Origin: an uncultured Corynebacterium sp. | GTDB taxonomy: Bacteria > Actinomycetota > Actinomycetes > Mycobacteriales > Mycobacteriaceae | Length of the DNA stretch: 64,000 nucleotides | Assembly: GCA_946220775.1 (NCBI GenBank) | Contig: CAMIFC010000006.1 | Span: forward strand, 4,861 to 68,860 | Direction: 5' to 3' | Shown: one piece after another, positions 26,024 through 34,747 of the stretch | Layout of the letters: every line of letters starts with the position of its first letter | Position numbering within the stretch: position 1 is the stretch's first letter | The notes under the pieces: model-generated | Database searches by the model: none | The model's input: the letters and a program-made list of their open reading frames with translations, nothing else | Told to the model about the DNA's origin: nothing | Made by a program: the position numbers and the translations under genes

Positions 26024-27880
26024 GTGCTCTTTCACCACAACGATTACGTTTCTTCTGATCCTCGTGAACTGCCAGCGGCGGGCTTCGGGGTGAATCGTCC
26101 AGAACAACTGCCTGACACGATGGATGTCTTGATCGTGGGGACCGGGCCAGCGGGTGCCATCGCTGCCGCACAGTTGTCGATGTTTCCGAACGTCAACACC
26201 CGAATCGTGGAACGTCGACCACATCGTCTAGAGCTCGGGCAAGCCGATGGCATTCAGTCCCGCTCGGTGGAGACCTTTCAAGCATTCAGCTTTGCAAAGG
26301 AAATCACCGAAGAGGCCTACGCGATCACGGAAATGTCCTTCTGGAACAGTGATCCCGACAACCCGGAAGACATTGTTCGGGGTGCTCGTCCATTGGATGA
26401 TGACCAGGGGATCTCGGAGTTTCCTCACCTGATCGTGAACCAGGCGCGCGTCCTGGATTACTTCAATCGCTTTGCCTCTCGTGCACCCGGAAAGATCACT
26501 CCGGACTACGGGTGGAACTTCATCGGTCTTGAAAACACTGAGAAGGGCGACTACCCAGTCGCCGTCCACTTGGAAGACCTCGAAGGCAATCCGCGAACCG
26601 TTTATGCCAAGTACGTTGTTGGCTGCGACGGTGCCCGGTCGAAAGTCCGCGACTCAATCGGGCGTCGCCTGTCCGGCTCCCAAGCAAATCATGCGTGGGG
26701 TGTGATGGATGTTGTGGTGGACACTGACTTCCTGGACTGGCGTACCAAGTGCGCGATTCATTCGCAGGCAGGGTCGATCTTGCACATCCCACGTGAGGGC
26801 GGTTATCTCTGCCGCATGTACGTTGACCTTGGCGAAGTTCCCGAAGACGATAACCACGCCGTGCGAAAGACCCCCGTGGAGGAGGTCATCAAGAAGGCGA
26901 ACGAGATCCTGCACCCATACTTCGTGGACGTGAAAATGGTTGCGTGGTTCTCTGTCTATGAAGTTGGGCACCGCCTCGTCGATGCATTCCATGACTGCGA
27001 AGGATCGCCACGAGTATTCCTTACCGGCGATGCTTGCCACACTCACTCTGCCAAAGCGGGCCAGGGCATGAACGTGTCCATGCAGGATGGCTTCAATATT
27101 GGTTGGAAGCTTGGCCACGTCCTAGACGGTCGGGCCCCAGAATCTCTGCTGGATACCTACCACGGCGAACGGCAGCCAGCGGCTGAAAACCTCATCAACT
27201 TCGACCGGGAGTGGTCGACCCTTATGGCTACCCCGCCAGAGGAGCTCGAAGACCCGCACGCAGTGGAAAAATACTATTTGAAGGCAGAAGAATTCGCGGC
27301 CGGGATGATGACTCAATACGCCGAAAACCAAGTGGTCGGAAACCAAGACCACCAAGACCTGGCGACTGGTTTTCCCATTGGGCGTAGGTTCAAATCGGCG
27401 GTCGCGATGCGCCGTTGTGACGCGAACCCGATTCACATCGGCCATGAACACACAGCCGATGGTCGCTACCACGTCTATGTTTTCGCAGATCAAGCACACC
27501 CAACCGAAGAATCCGGGGTGACCCGCTGGGCAGAGCAGATGCAGCAGGTGATCGACATATTCTCCCCAGAAGAGGAAGACGATAACGCGTACTTCGATAT
27601 CAAGGTGATTTACCAGCAGCCGTACCACGATTTCGAAGTGCTCGATGCGCCAGCATTGTTCCGCCCTCGTGTCGGTAAGTTCAACGTGCCGCATTGGGAG
27701 GCCGTGTGGACAGCCCGAAAGGGAGAAAATGGCAAGGACATTTTCGACGAGCGCGGAATCTCTCGCGATGGTGCTGTCGTGATCGTTCGTCCAGACCAAT
27801 ACGTCGGGGCAGTCCTACCGCTGGATCAACCGGAGCTGACAGCCAAATACTTTGAGAAGGCTCTGCTGCCGCAGCGATAG
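26024..27880 (+). CDS. FAD-dependent aromatic hydroxylase (phenol/3-hydroxybenzoate monooxygenase type)
   Basis: This is a single-component flavoprotein hydroxylase of 618 residues. It has the Rossmann FAD motif IVGTGPAGAIAAAQL near residue 37, the NAD(P)H/FAD motif GCDGARSKVRDSIG near 200, the second FAD motif FLTGDACHTHSAKAGQGMN near 330, and a C-terminal thioredoxin-like domain. This layout is that of phenol 2-monooxygenase and 3-hydroxybenzoate 4-monooxygenase. It starts with GTG behind TAGGAGG. In context it probably makes 3,4-dihydroxyphenylacetate from 3- or 4-hydroxyphenylacetate. No HpaB/HpaC two-component hydroxylase is in the window. Confidence 0.85.
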   Translation: MLFHHNDYVSSDPRELPAAGFGVNRPEQLPDTMDVLIVGTGPAGAIAAAQLSMFPNVNTRIVERRPHRLELGQADGIQSRSVETFQAFSFAKEITEEAYAITEMSFWNSDPDNPEDIVRGARPLDDDQGISEFPHLIVNQARVLDYFNRFASRAPGKITPDYGWNFIGLENTEKGDYPVAVHLEDLEGNPRTVYAKYVVGCDGARSKVRDSIGRRLSGSQANHAWGVMDVVVDTDFLDWRTKCAIHSQAGSILHIPREGGYLCRMYVDLGEVPEDDNHAVRKTPVEEVIKKANEILHPYFVDVKMVAWFSVYEVGHRLVDAFHDCEGSPRVFLTGDACHTHSAKAGQGMNVSMQDGFNIGWKLGHVLDGRAPESLLDTYHGERQPAAENLINFDREWSTLMATPPEELEDPHAVEKYYLKAEEFAAGMMTQYAENQVVGNQDHQDLATGFPIGRRFKSAVAMRRCDANPIHIGHEHTADGRYHVYVFADQAHPTEESGVTRWAEQMQQVIDIFSPEEEDDNAYFDIKVIYQQPYHDFEVLDAPALFRPRVGKFNVPHWEAVWTARKGENGKDIFDERGISRDGAVVIVRPDQYVGAVLPLDQPELTAKYFEKALLPQR

Positions 27881-27909
27881 CGGTAGGTTTTCGTCGCAGG
27901 CTCATTACG

Positions 27910-27915
27910 TACAAT
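27910..27915 (+). promoter_or_regulatory. Candidate -10 element of cysS
   Basis: TACAAT lies 64 bases before the cysS ATG, between the hydroxylase stop and cysS. A weak TTTTCG sits about 17 bases upstream. It would give cysS its own promoter, separate from the island. Confidence 0.35.
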
Positions 27916-27979
27916 TGCGGTGATCAGGTCGGGCAGCGCACAGCGCCCGACACCCCGCGAGAAAAGAAGGCACGTGTTC

Positions 27980-29449
27980 ATGGCTGAATCCACGCCACAC
28001 TCTGCACCGACGCCCATGCCACTACACCTGCGGATTTATGACACCGCAGTGCGCGAAATCCGGGAATTCACCCCGCTGCGCGAAGGCAAGGTCTCGATCT
28101 ACTTGTGTGGTGCGACCGTCCAGTCCATCCCACACATTGGCCACGTGCGCTCCGGGGTCGCCTTCGACGTGCTGCGTCGCTGGCTAGCCGCCCAGGGCTA
28201 CGACGTTGCGTTCGTCCGCAACGTCACCGATATCGATGACAAAATCCTTACCAAAGCCGCCGAGCACGGCCGCCCCTGGTGGGAGTGGGCAGCCACCCAC
28301 GAGCGCGCGTTTACCTGGGCGTATGACCAGCTTGGCGTCCTGCCCCCATCGGTAGAGCCACGCGCGACGGGGCACATTCCGCAAATGATCGAATACATGC
28401 AGCGCATCATCGACAACGGCCACGGCTACGCTGCCGACGGAAACGTCTACGCCCAGCCTGCGACGATCGAAAACTACGGGTTCATCTCTGGACAGCGCCT
28501 TGACGAACTCGACCAAGGTGAATCCGCTGGCACCGGCAAGCGCGATCCACGGGACTTCACGATGTGGAAAGCCGCCAAACCAGGCGAACCCAGCTGGGAC
28601 TCGCCGTGGGGACCGGGCCGCCCGGGCTGGCACATCGAATGCTCCGCGATGGCCACAAATTACCTCGGCGAGTCCTTTGACATTCACGCCGGTGGCCTCG
28701 ACCTGCAATTCCCGCACCACGAAAACGAAGCTGCCCAGGCCGCCGCAGCCGGGGATAGCTTCGCCCGCTACTGGATGCACAACGGCTGGGTCACGATGAG
28801 CGGCGAAAAAATGTCGAAATCGCTGGGCAACGTGCTCAGCGTGCCGAACGTGCTGACCAAGGTCCGCCCCATCGAGCTGCGCTACTACCTGGGTTCGGGG
28901 CATTACCGCTCGATGCTGGAGTACTCCGAGACCGCACTGGCCGAGGCCGCCGCGGGATTCCGTCGCATCGAGAAATTCCTGCTGCGCGCAGCCGCCCTGA
29001 ATTCGGACGCCACCGGGCCCGACCAGGCAATTCCCGTAGGGAAGTGGCCAGCGGCATTCGCAGAGAAGATGAACGACGACCTCGCCGTCCCACAAGCCCT
29101 CGCCGTGATTCACGAAACAGTGCGTGAAGGCAACAAGCTCCTTGAATCTAAGGGGAAGAAGGACCTCGCGGAGATTACGGAGTTAGCGTCCCAGGTTCGG
29201 GCGATGGTCAACGTGCTGGGCGTGGACCCCTTCGATGAACACTGGCTGCCACAAACCTTGGCTGGTCAAAGCTCCTCCGCTGCGATGGAAGCGCTCGACG
29301 TGCTCGTCCGAGAAGACCTCGAACGTCGCGCGATCGCACGCGCCGAGAAGAATTGGGCCGTCGCCGATGAAGTGCGCGACCGGCTCACCGCCGCCGGGAT
29401 CGAAGTGACAGACTCTCCCGATGGCGCGCGCTGGTCGTTGAAGGACTAG
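27980..29449 (+). CDS. cysS: Cysteinyl-tRNA synthetase
   Basis: CysS charges tRNA-Cys. The class I HIGH motif (SIPHIGHVRSG, near residue 50) and KMSKS (GEKMSKSLGN, near 280) are present, along with zinc ligands in YLCGATV, HIECSAMA and FPHHENEAAQ. I chose the ATG at 27980 (MAESTPHSAPTP), giving 489 residues behind AAGAAGG; the conserved part starts near MPLHLRIYD at 28016. The related MshC ligase lacks this full C-terminal domain, so CysS is preferred. In relatives cysS follows ispF and precedes rlmB. Its stop overlaps that of the convergent MFS gene in a CTAG. Confidence 0.95.
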   Translation: MAESTPHSAPTPMPLHLRIYDTAVREIREFTPLREGKVSIYLCGATVQSIPHIGHVRSGVAFDVLRRWLAAQGYDVAFVRNVTDIDDKILTKAAEHGRPWWEWAATHERAFTWAYDQLGVLPPSVEPRATGHIPQMIEYMQRIIDNGHGYAADGNVYAQPATIENYGFISGQRLDELDQGESAGTGKRDPRDFTMWKAAKPGEPSWDSPWGPGRPGWHIECSAMATNYLGESFDIHAGGLDLQFPHHENEAAQAAAAGDSFARYWMHNGWVTMSGEKMSKSLGNVLSVPNVLTKVRPIELRYYLGSGHYRSMLEYSETALAEAAAGFRRIEKFLLRAAALNSDATGPDQAIPVGKWPAAFAEKMNDDLAVPQALAVIHETVREGNKLLESKGKKDLAEITELASQVRAMVNVLGVDPFDEHWLPQTLAGQSSSAAMEALDVLVREDLERRAIARAEKNWAVADEVRDRLTAAGIEVTDSPDGARWSLKD

Positions 29450-30816
29450 TCAGACAGCACCTTGCCCCGCTGTTCCGGCAAGGTGAACGCCGCCACCGCC
29501 GCCACAGCGAAGGCCGCCCCAAACATGGCGAACAACATTCCCTGCCCGCCGAAAGCCAACAATGGTGGCACTACCAGCGGTGCGATGATCGAAGCGATAC
29601 GCCCGAAACCAGCTGCCGCACCCGTGCCCGTTCCGCGCAGGTGAGTAGGGTAAAGCTCCGGCCCAATCGCATACAACGCACCCCACGCGCCGAGGTTAAA
29701 GAAGCTCAGCAGACACCCTGCCAGGATGATCTGCCACGGCGCAGCGGCCAGCCCAAAACCTGCCGCCGACACCGCAGAACCAACTAGGAACAACGCCAAC
29801 GTTGGGCGGCGTCCCCAACGCTCAATCAACAACGCGCTCACGGCATAGCCCGGCAGCTGCGCCAACGTGATGATCAGCGTAAAGCTGAAGGATTTCACCA
29901 GCGTGTAGCCCTGCGCGTGCAGCAGCGACGGAATCCAAATAAACGCGCCATAATAGCTGAAATTGATGCAAAACCACACGATCCATAACGCCGCCGTCCG
30001 TTTCGCGAGCAAAGAATCCCAAATGCCGCGAGTGTGTGTGAGGTTGGCGTCCGAAATAACGTCGCCTTCAATCGCCTGGATTTTTTCGGACGCCAACGGG
30101 CGCGACGCCTCAAAAGAACGCACGACCTCTTCGGCCTTGGCGTGCTGCCCGCGGGACTCTAAGAATCGAACGGACTCCGGCATTGTCAGCCGAACCACAA
30201 ATGAATACAACGCGGGGACACAACCGATCGCCAGCGCCCAACGCCAACCGGAATCCGACGCGCTGACGACGAACGTGCCGATCACCGCCGCAAGGATCCA
30301 TCCGAGCGCCCAGAACGCCTCCAACAGCACGACCATGCGGCCGCGCACTCGTCGTGGCGCGAACTCCGAAATCAATGTGGAGGCGACCGGTAGTTCGGCA
30401 CCCAGCCCCAAACCGACAACGAACCGCAGCGCAATCAACACTGCTAAGCTGCCGGCCAGTGCCGATGCTCCGGTGGCCACGCCGTAGATCAACAGGGTGA
30501 GCGAGAAAATATGGCGGCGACCGAACTTATCGGCCAGCAATCCGCCGAAGGTCGCGCCGAGCGCCATGCCCACAAAGCCAATGGACGCCAGCCAGCTGGT
30601 CTCCGTGGGGGACAACTTCCACTGAGCGGCCAAGGCGGCCATGACGAAAGAGATCAGGCCAACGTCCATGGCGTCCATGGCCCAACCCAAACCGGATACT
30701 CCGAGGAGGCGGGAGTGCTTACGCGTCACAGGAAGGTCATCGAGGCGCTGATTCAATGACGGAGCTGATTCGGCCGAAAACTGTGGATCAGGATTGTTAT
30801 CTGTGGGTGAGGCCAT
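29446..30816 (-). CDS. MFS transporter (sugar/organic acid porter-like)
   Basis: The 456-residue protein has 12 membrane segments, MFS motif GLLADKFGRRHIF near residue 92, the repeated GERWGRRPT-type loop (LIERWGRRPTLAL) in the second half and FAPRRVRGRMVVL near 150. It resembles the sugar porter/aromatic acid group, whose substrates vary widely. It lies leftward between the rightward cysS and rlmB genes, which are adjacent in relatives, so it looks like an insertion. Unlike the neighbouring island it contains four copies of the TGGCGTCC octamer. Substrate unknown. Confidence 0.8.
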   Translation of the reverse strand: MASPTDNNPDPQFSAESAPSLNQRLDDLPVTRKHSRLLGVSGLGWAMDAMDVGLISFVMAALAAQWKLSPTETSWLASIGFVGMALGATFGGLLADKFGRRHIFSLTLLIYGVATGASALAGSLAVLIALRFVVGLGLGAELPVASTLISEFAPRRVRGRMVVLLEAFWALGWILAAVIGTFVVSASDSGWRWALAIGCVPALYSFVVRLTMPESVRFLESRGQHAKAEEVVRSFEASRPLASEKIQAIEGDVISDANLTHTRGIWDSLLAKRTAALWIVWFCINFSYYGAFIWIPSLLHAQGYTLVKSFSFTLIITLAQLPGYAVSALLIERWGRRPTLALFLVGSAVSAAGFGLAAAPWQIILAGCLLSFFNLGAWGALYAIGPELYPTHLRGTGTGAAAGFGRIASIIAPLVVPPLLAFGGQGMLFAMFGAAFAVAAVAAFTLPEQRGKVLSD

Positions 30817-30894
30817 GGATGAATAATAGTGGGATTAGGCACTTGGGCGATAGACTTGGTGCCGTTAAACACAGTAGTAATTCATAGGAGCACA

Positions 30895-31860
30895 ATGGCT
30901 GGCAACTCGCGACGACACGGTGGCGTCCGACGCACACAGAAAAAGGGGCCGTCCAAGGGCGCGAGCGGTGAGAAGCGGCGCGGACTGCGGGGCAAAGGCC
31001 CCACGCCCAAGGCTGAAGACCGGGTGTATCACTCGGCGTATAAGCGCAAGAAGAAGGCTGAACGCCGCGCGTCCGGCGCACACGATCGCCGCCAATCACG
31101 TGGTGTCGGCACCGAAAACGAGCTCGTTGTTGGGCGCAACCCCGTCATTGAGTGCCTCCACGCGGGGGTGCCGGCGACAGCGCTGTTCGTCGCCCACGGC
31201 ACGGGTAATGACGCACGCTTGGCGGAAGCCGTCCACACCAGCGCCGATCGTGGCATCCCGGTGTTGGAAGTCGACCGCGCGGAACTCGACAAGATGACCG
31301 GCAACGGACTGCACCAGGGGATTGGCCTGCAGATCCCGCCGTACAGGTACGCGGAGGTCGAGGATCTGATCGATCGTGCCGCAACGTCGAAGAACCCGGG
31401 GCTGATCGTGGCGTTGGATAACATCACCGACCCCCGCAACCTCGGCGCGGTGATCCGGTCTGTTGCAGCGTTCGGGGGCCACGGCGTGGTCATTCCGGAG
31501 CGTCGCAGTGCGTCCGTCACCGCCGTTGCATGGCGGACGTCAGCCGGTACCGCCGCTCGACTTCCTGTCGCCAAGGCAACGAACATGGTGCGCGCGCTGA
31601 AGCAGTTCCAGCAGAACGGCTACCAGGTGGTGGGCCTCGATGCTGGTGGCGACCACACGTTGGATACCTACGACGGAACGACTCCCACGGTCGTGGTGGT
31701 GGGGTCTGAAGGTAAGGGATTGTCGCGGCTGGTGGGGGAGACTGCCGACACGATCTTGTCGATCCCGATGGCGGCGAAGGTGGAATCGCTGAACGCTTCT
31801 GTGGCCGCTGGTGTGGTGCTCAGCGAGTTCGCGCGTCAGCGCCGCGTAGCTGCGAAATAA
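30895..31860 (+). CDS. rlmB: 23S rRNA 2'-O-ribose methyltransferase, TrmH/SpoU family
   Basis: This SPOUT methyltransferase probably methylates a guanosine ribose in 23S rRNA. The 321-residue protein has a basic disordered N-terminus of about 75 residues usual in actinobacteria, the substrate-binding domain LVVGRNPVIECLHAG near 80, and the knotted SAM-binding domain with LDNITDPRNLGAVIRS near 180, VVGSEGKGL near 270 and IPMAAKVESLNASVA near 290. The ATG at 30895 has AGGAG upstream and was preferred over an earlier in-frame start. It corresponds to the gene following cysS in mycobacteria. Confidence 0.92.
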   Translation: MAGNSRRHGGVRRTQKKGPSKGASGEKRRGLRGKGPTPKAEDRVYHSAYKRKKKAERRASGAHDRRQSRGVGTENELVVGRNPVIECLHAGVPATALFVAHGTGNDARLAEAVHTSADRGIPVLEVDRAELDKMTGNGLHQGIGLQIPPYRYAEVEDLIDRAATSKNPGLIVALDNITDPRNLGAVIRSVAAFGGHGVVIPERRSASVTAVAWRTSAGTAARLPVAKATNMVRALKQFQQNGYQVVGLDAGGDHTLDTYDGTTPTVVVVGSEGKGLSRLVGETADTILSIPMAAKVESLNASVAAGVVLSEFARQRRVAAK

Positions 31861-31901
31861 GGGGGTGGGGCCGCCCGAGAACCGGGCACAGCCCGCACCG
31901 C

Positions 31902-32849
31902 TTAGCGGTGGGGCTTAGCCTCGGTTTCTTCGGCGTGGTGAGGATCGTGTTCGGTGTAATCACCTGGCGTCCCTGCTTCAGAGAAGCGGCGGGCGCGCTC
32001 GACATCCTCGTTCAATGTCCGGCCACGCCACCACGCGTAGAGGCGGCATAGCAGGTAGATCAGGAAGCTCAGGCTGGTGACGAACACGGACACCGGCAGG
32101 CCCGGCGCGAGGGAAAGCACCAGCCCGCCGACCGCGGACAGCACCGAGAAGAATGCCGACAGCAGCACCGCGTACACCGGGTTCGCCGTCACCTTCACGG
32201 CGGCGGCACCGGGCGTGATGAGCAGCGCGATGAGCAGTAGCGCACCGACGATCTGCACCCCCTGGCTGGCGGCAATACCCAACAGCACAGCGAATAGGAC
32301 GTTCAGCGCGCGCACGTTGACGCCACTGGCCGCAGCCATGATGGGGTCAACAGTGGCGAACAACAGTGGACGCCAGAAGATCACAATCACGGCGACCACG
32401 ATGATCGTCATGATCGCCAGTCCCTTGATGTTGGCTGCGCTGACACCTACGATCTGCCCGGTCAGCAGGCTGAACGCGATTGATGATCGCCCCGGGTACA
32501 AGTAGATGAACAGCACCGATAAGCCCATGCCGAAGCTCAGCACCACGGCGACGATCGAGTCCTGTTCTCGCATGCCAAGGATGGTCAATAAGACGGCCGC
32601 TAGGACCGCACCCAGCAGCGCACCCCAGGTCACGCTGAAGCTGAACAGCAGTGCCGCCGAGGCGCCCATTAGCGCCAGCTCACCAGTACTGTGCGTGGCG
32701 AAACTCATCTGCCGCATGACGATCAGCGGTGCGATCGCGCCAGACACAATGCCGAGCAGGAGTGCCGCGAGTACTGAGTTTTGTACGAAGTCGACGCTCA
32801 GCAGTGCAAGTGTGTCTGCCCACCAATCGCCGGAATGAAAGTCACTCAT
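31902..32849 (-). CDS. znuB: Zinc/manganese ABC transporter permease
   Basis: The ZnuB-type inner-membrane permease has 315 residues and eight to nine hydrophobic segments. It begins with FVQNSVLAALLLGIVSGAIAPLIVMRQMSFATHSTGELALMG-type sequence (split here as FVQNSVLAALLLGIVSG and MRQMSFATHSTGELAL), typical of metal permeases of the ABC-3 family. Its start overlaps the znuC stop by four bases, so the two are translationally coupled. The C-terminus ends in a hydrophilic His/Glu-rich tail of about 50 residues. A short hairpin (CACCGC/GCGGTG) straddles the stop codon. Confidence 0.9.
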   Translation of the reverse strand: MSDFHSGDWWADTLALLSVDFVQNSVLAALLLGIVSGAIAPLIVMRQMSFATHSTGELALMGASAALLFSFSVTWGALLGAVLAAVLLTILGMREQDSIVAVVLSFGMGLSVLFIYLYPGRSSIAFSLLTGQIVGVSAANIKGLAIMTIIVVAVIVIFWRPLLFATVDPIMAAASGVNVRALNVLFAVLLGIAASQGVQIVGALLLIALLITPGAAAVKVTANPVYAVLLSAFFSVLSAVGGLVLSLAPGLPVSVFVTSLSFLIYLLCRLYAWWRGRTLNEDVERARRFSEAGTPGDYTEHDPHHAEETEAKPHR

Positions 32850-33547
32850 ACGACAACCAACTTCCCATCGACATTGACGACCTTCACTTCGGTGTCATAA
32901 AGCTCCGAGAGTGTTTCCGTGTTCATCACTTCATCGACCGTGCCCTGGCGGTGGCCCTTCGGCGTGATGTAGAGCACGCGGTCGGTGACCTCCAGGATGG
33001 GGTTGATGCTGTGGGTGATGAAGAGCACGGAGGTGTTGTGCTCGCGGCGGCGACGGTCCAACAGTTCCACGGCTGCGCGTTGCGCACGGAAATCCATGGA
33101 GAGCAGCGGTTCGTCGCACAGCAGGATATCCGGATCCACTGCCAGGGCCTGGGCTTGGCGAATCAGCTGTTGCTGCCCACCGGATAGTTGCCCGACGCGG
33201 TGGTTTGCGATGCCGGTGGCACCAACTTCGGCCAGCGCAGCATCAACCTGTTTGCGGCTCACGCGTCGTTTTTTCAGGACGCCATGTGCCGTGGATAGTC
33301 CAACCAGGTCACGAGCGCGGATCGGGAGCTCGGGATCGAACATTCGCTGCTGCGGGATGAATCCGATGCGCCCTTTGACGTCGATGCTGCCGCCCGTGAG
33401 GGCGCGACGCTTCAACGCCACGTTGAATAGGGTCGACTTTCCGACCCCGTTAGAGCCCAAAATAGCAACGAACTCCCCGGGCTCAACCTTGAAATCGAGG
33501 TTGCGCCACAGGGGTTCCATGCTCGCGTTCTTAAACGCTAGTGTCAT
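32846..33547 (-). CDS. znuC: Zinc/manganese ABC transporter ATP-binding protein
   Basis: This 233-residue ABC ATPase powers metal import. Walker A GSNGVGKST is near residue 32, the signature LSGGQQQLIRQAQAL near 140 and Walker B ILLCDEPLLSMD near 160, with the switch histidine in FITHSINP. It overlaps znuA upstream and znuB downstream by four bases each. The operon order binding protein-ATPase-permease corresponds to the cg2911-2913 transporter of C. glutamicum, next to the same LacI regulator. Confidence 0.93.
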   Translation of the reverse strand: MTLAFKNASMEPLWRNLDFKVEPGEFVAILGSNGVGKSTLFNVALKRRALTGGSIDVKGRIGFIPQQRMFDPELPIRARDLVGLSTAHGVLKKRRVSRKQVDAALAEVGATGIANHRVGQLSGGQQQLIRQAQALAVDPDILLCDEPLLSMDFRAQRAAVELLDRRRREHNTSVLFITHSINPILEVTDRVLYITPKGHRQGTVDEVMNTETLSELYDTEVKVVNVDGKLVVV

Positions 33548-34656
33548 GCATCTTCCAACTCGGTGATGAAGTTATCGACGTAGTCGAAGTAGGTATCACC
33601 TTGGTCTGGGGTTTCGTTGAGGTTAACGATCTTGATCTTGGCGTCCTTTGCCGCCTTGACCAGCTGCTCGGCGGCAGGGGTCTGCGCCTGCTCGTTGGTG
33701 ATCAGGATGTCGACCTTCTTGTCCTTGATCAGCGCGCGGGTGGCAGCAACATCAGCTGCGGATGGCTCTGCCTCGCGGTTGACTGCCTCGGCGAAGGATT
33801 TAGGAGTGACGTCCTTCAGGCTCGAGTCGTCGATTGCACCCTCGGCGATGGACTCGGTGAGGACGACCTTCTTGGCTGGCAGTGCAGCCAGACGCTTGGT
33901 GAAGTCGTCAGTCTTTTCCTTCACGGAGTCAGCGTTGTCTGGGAACTTCGAGTCGATCTCGTTGATCTGCTTGGCCAGGTTGTCGGCAAACGCGTTGACG
34001 ATATCCATGTCGAGCCATGCGTGTGGGTTCTCGCCACCGTGGTCGTGGCCTTCGTGGCCATCCTCGCCGTGGTCGTGGGCATCTTCGCCCTCATGCTCGT
34101 GGCCGTGAGCGTCTTCACCTTCGTGAGCGTGCTCGTCGGCGTGCTCATCACCTTCGGCGTGGGCTTCCTCGCCGTGGTCATGCTCATCGGCATGTGCGTC
34201 GTCGCCGTGATCGTGGCCGTGGTCGTGACCATGGTCGTGATCACCGTGGACGTGCGCCTCGGCCAGTGGCATTGCGGAGACGATCTTGGCTTCGCCAGCG
34301 TTATCCGTCAGCCAGTTGTCGTAGCCACCGCCGTTGGCAGCGACGATGTCAGCGCCCTTGATCTTTGCGAGGTCACGTGCGCTGGCCTCGTAACCGTGCG
34401 GGTCGTCGTCCTTATTCTCCATGATCGTGACGACTTCGATCTTCTTGCCGCCGTCCTTATCGGAGCCCTTCGTCAGCTCCTTGGCGATATCGCCCCAGAT
34501 TGGGGTGGAAGCGACGACCTTCAACGTATCTGTATCTGCTGCCTGGTCGGAACCGCCCTCGGAACATGCCGCCAATCCGGCGGTCAGCCCGACGGCTGCG
34601 AATAGTGCGAAACCGCCCTTAGCGGACTTCTTGATTGCGCTCACTCTTATCGACAT
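33544..34656 (-). CDS. znuA: Zinc-binding lipoprotein of the ABC transporter, His-rich
   Basis: This 370-residue cluster A-I metal-binding protein has a signal peptide ending in a lipobox (GLAAC). The mature domain has VVASTPIWGDIAKEL near 55 and conserved metal ligands, including the histidine in NPHAWLD. Between about residues 130 and 215 is an insertion of repeating HDHG/EDAH/DEH units with roughly 24 histidines, more than in most ZnuA proteins, likely a zinc-collecting arm. I chose ATG 34656 (MSIRVSAIKKSAKGG) over longer in-frame starts because it opens the signal peptide. Zinc is favoured over manganese because of the His-rich loop. Confidence 0.9.
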   Translation of the reverse strand: MSIRVSAIKKSAKGGFALFAAVGLTAGLAACSEGGSDQAADTDTLKVVASTPIWGDIAKELTKGSDKDGGKKIEVVTIMENKDDDPHGYEASARDLAKIKGADIVAANGGGYDNWLTDNAGEAKIVSAMPLAEAHVHGDHDHGHDHGHDHGDDAHADEHDHGEEAHAEGDEHADEHAHEGEDAHGHEHEGEDAHDHGEDGHEGHDHGGENPHAWLDMDIVNAFADNLAKQINEIDSKFPDNADSVKEKTDDFTKRLAALPAKKVVLTESIAEGAIDDSSLKDVTPKSFAEAVNREAEPSAADVAATRALIKDKKVDILITNEQAQTPAAEQLVKAAKDAKIKIVNLNETPDQGDTYFDYVDNFITELEDA

Positions 34657-34670
34657 CCTAATGAAAATAT

Positions 34671-34685
34671 TGAGAACGATTTGCG
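34671..34685. promoter_or_regulatory. Candidate Zur box between znuA and the LacI regulator
   Basis: TGAGAACGATTTGCG matches 11 of 15 positions of the actinobacterial Zur palindrome TGAAAATGATTTTCA as I recall it. It lies 15 bases upstream of the znuA start in the 91-base divergent region. A TGAAAATAT half-site adjoins it at 34662. Confidence 0.45.
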
Positions 34686-34747
34686 TTAAGTTTAAGCAAA
34701 AGCTCTGCATTCGGCAATGTTGCTGCAGTCCGCCTACGCTGATTATC

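Noticed and set aside
33541..34605. Rightward frame that looks like a Val/Leu-rich membrane protein opposite znuA
   Set aside because: The hydrophobic run is the complement of the His/Asp codon repeats of znuA; no independent evidence for a gene.
34662..34670. TGAAAATAT as a separate full Zur or DtxR box
   Set aside because: Only a half-site; no matching partner and no resemblance to the DtxR consensus TTAGGTTAGCCTAACCTAA (19 bases).
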